From Brevundimonas sp. PAMC22021 (GTDB taxonomy: Bacteria; Pseudomonadota; Alphaproteobacteria; Caulobacterales; Caulobacteraceae), in assembly GCF_019443405.1 (NCBI RefSeq), contig NZ_CP080376.1, positions 1,364,001 to 1,428,000 of the forward strand: a stretch of DNA of 64,000 nt, in the 5' to 3' direction. The translations under genes and the position numbers were made by a program. Shown in pieces: positions 63,980 through 64,000 of the stretch (position 1 is its first letter; each line of letters begins with the position of its first letter). A model generated the notes under the pieces. The model made no database searches, was not told the origin of the DNA, and saw only the letters and a list, made by a program, of their open reading frames with translations.

Positions 63980-64000
63980 GCACCCCGCCCGTGTCTCGGG

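Noticed and set aside
1..64000. CRISPR arrays, prophage or transposase genes
   Set aside because: No regularly spaced repeats of 24-40 bp and no phage or transposase genes were found on either strand.

Overview
The window is a gene-dense, very GC-rich stretch of an alphaproteobacterial chromosome, most likely a Brevundimonas-like member of the Caulobacterales. The diagnosis rests on a divK-pleD operon in which the PleD residues D53, the RxxD inhibitory site (359-362) and GGEEF (368-372) fall at the positions known from Caulobacter PleD, on a PopZ homologue upstream of valS, on at least four TonB-dependent receptors, and on ATGA/GTGA-type overlapping starts throughout.

Layout. 1-3.9 kb: a glycoside hydrolase family 3 enzyme followed by a TonB-dependent receptor cut by the window edge (a sugar-scavenging operon), then about 760 bp with no convincing gene. 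3.9-7.2 kb: a double-domain KaiC-like ATPase translationally coupled to a hybrid histidine kinase. 7.3-11.2 kb: a porin and a TonB receptor, divergently transcribed around a 14-bp tandem repeat. 11.4-16.4 kb: tRNA-Ser, then an exopolysaccharide operon (sugar-phosphate transferase, Wzx-like flippase, two GT2 glycosyltransferases) with overlapping genes. 16.4-19.0 kb: transsulfuration pair. 19.2-19.8 kb: Phd/VapC-type toxin-antitoxin module, directly followed by rnr and a NUDIX gene. 22.9-25.6 kb: a TonB receptor with a Gly/Arg/Pro-rich insertion. 25.7-34.7 kb: rpmG, divK-pleD, dinB, pncB, a polysaccharide deacetylase, RidA, an acyltransferase and a CsbD protein. 34.8-39.0 kb: MATE pump, clpS-clpA. 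39.3-46.7 kb: D,D-carboxypeptidase with SPOR domain, a lipoprotein phosphodiesterase, plsY-dprA, a small protein, topA. 46.7-51.6 kb: composite inverted repeats, a radical SAM gene behind a LexA-like box, two RNA methyltransferases and a glycine-zipper protein. 51.6-58.7 kb: valS, popZ, tolC, a degenerate isoaspartate methyltransferase, tRNA-Cys, a SpoU methyltransferase, tRNA-Asn. 58.8-64.0 kb: an apparent iron-uptake island (siderophore receptor behind two Fur-like palindromes, PepSY membrane protein, small membrane protein, MFS transporter).

Most genes are housekeeping and familiar. The parts that deserve a second look are the KaiC-like/hybrid kinase pair (with Thr-Tyr in place of the KaiC Ser-Thr phosphosites), the LexA-type box in front of the radical SAM gene, composite repeats that supply a ribosome binding site (tlyA) and a stop codon (a conserved unknown gene), mutually exclusive hairpins in the tolC leader, and the toxin-antitoxin module sitting against rnr. 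No CRISPR array, prophage, transposase or rRNA operon was seen. All functional calls come from reading the sequence and family knowledge; no database search was run.
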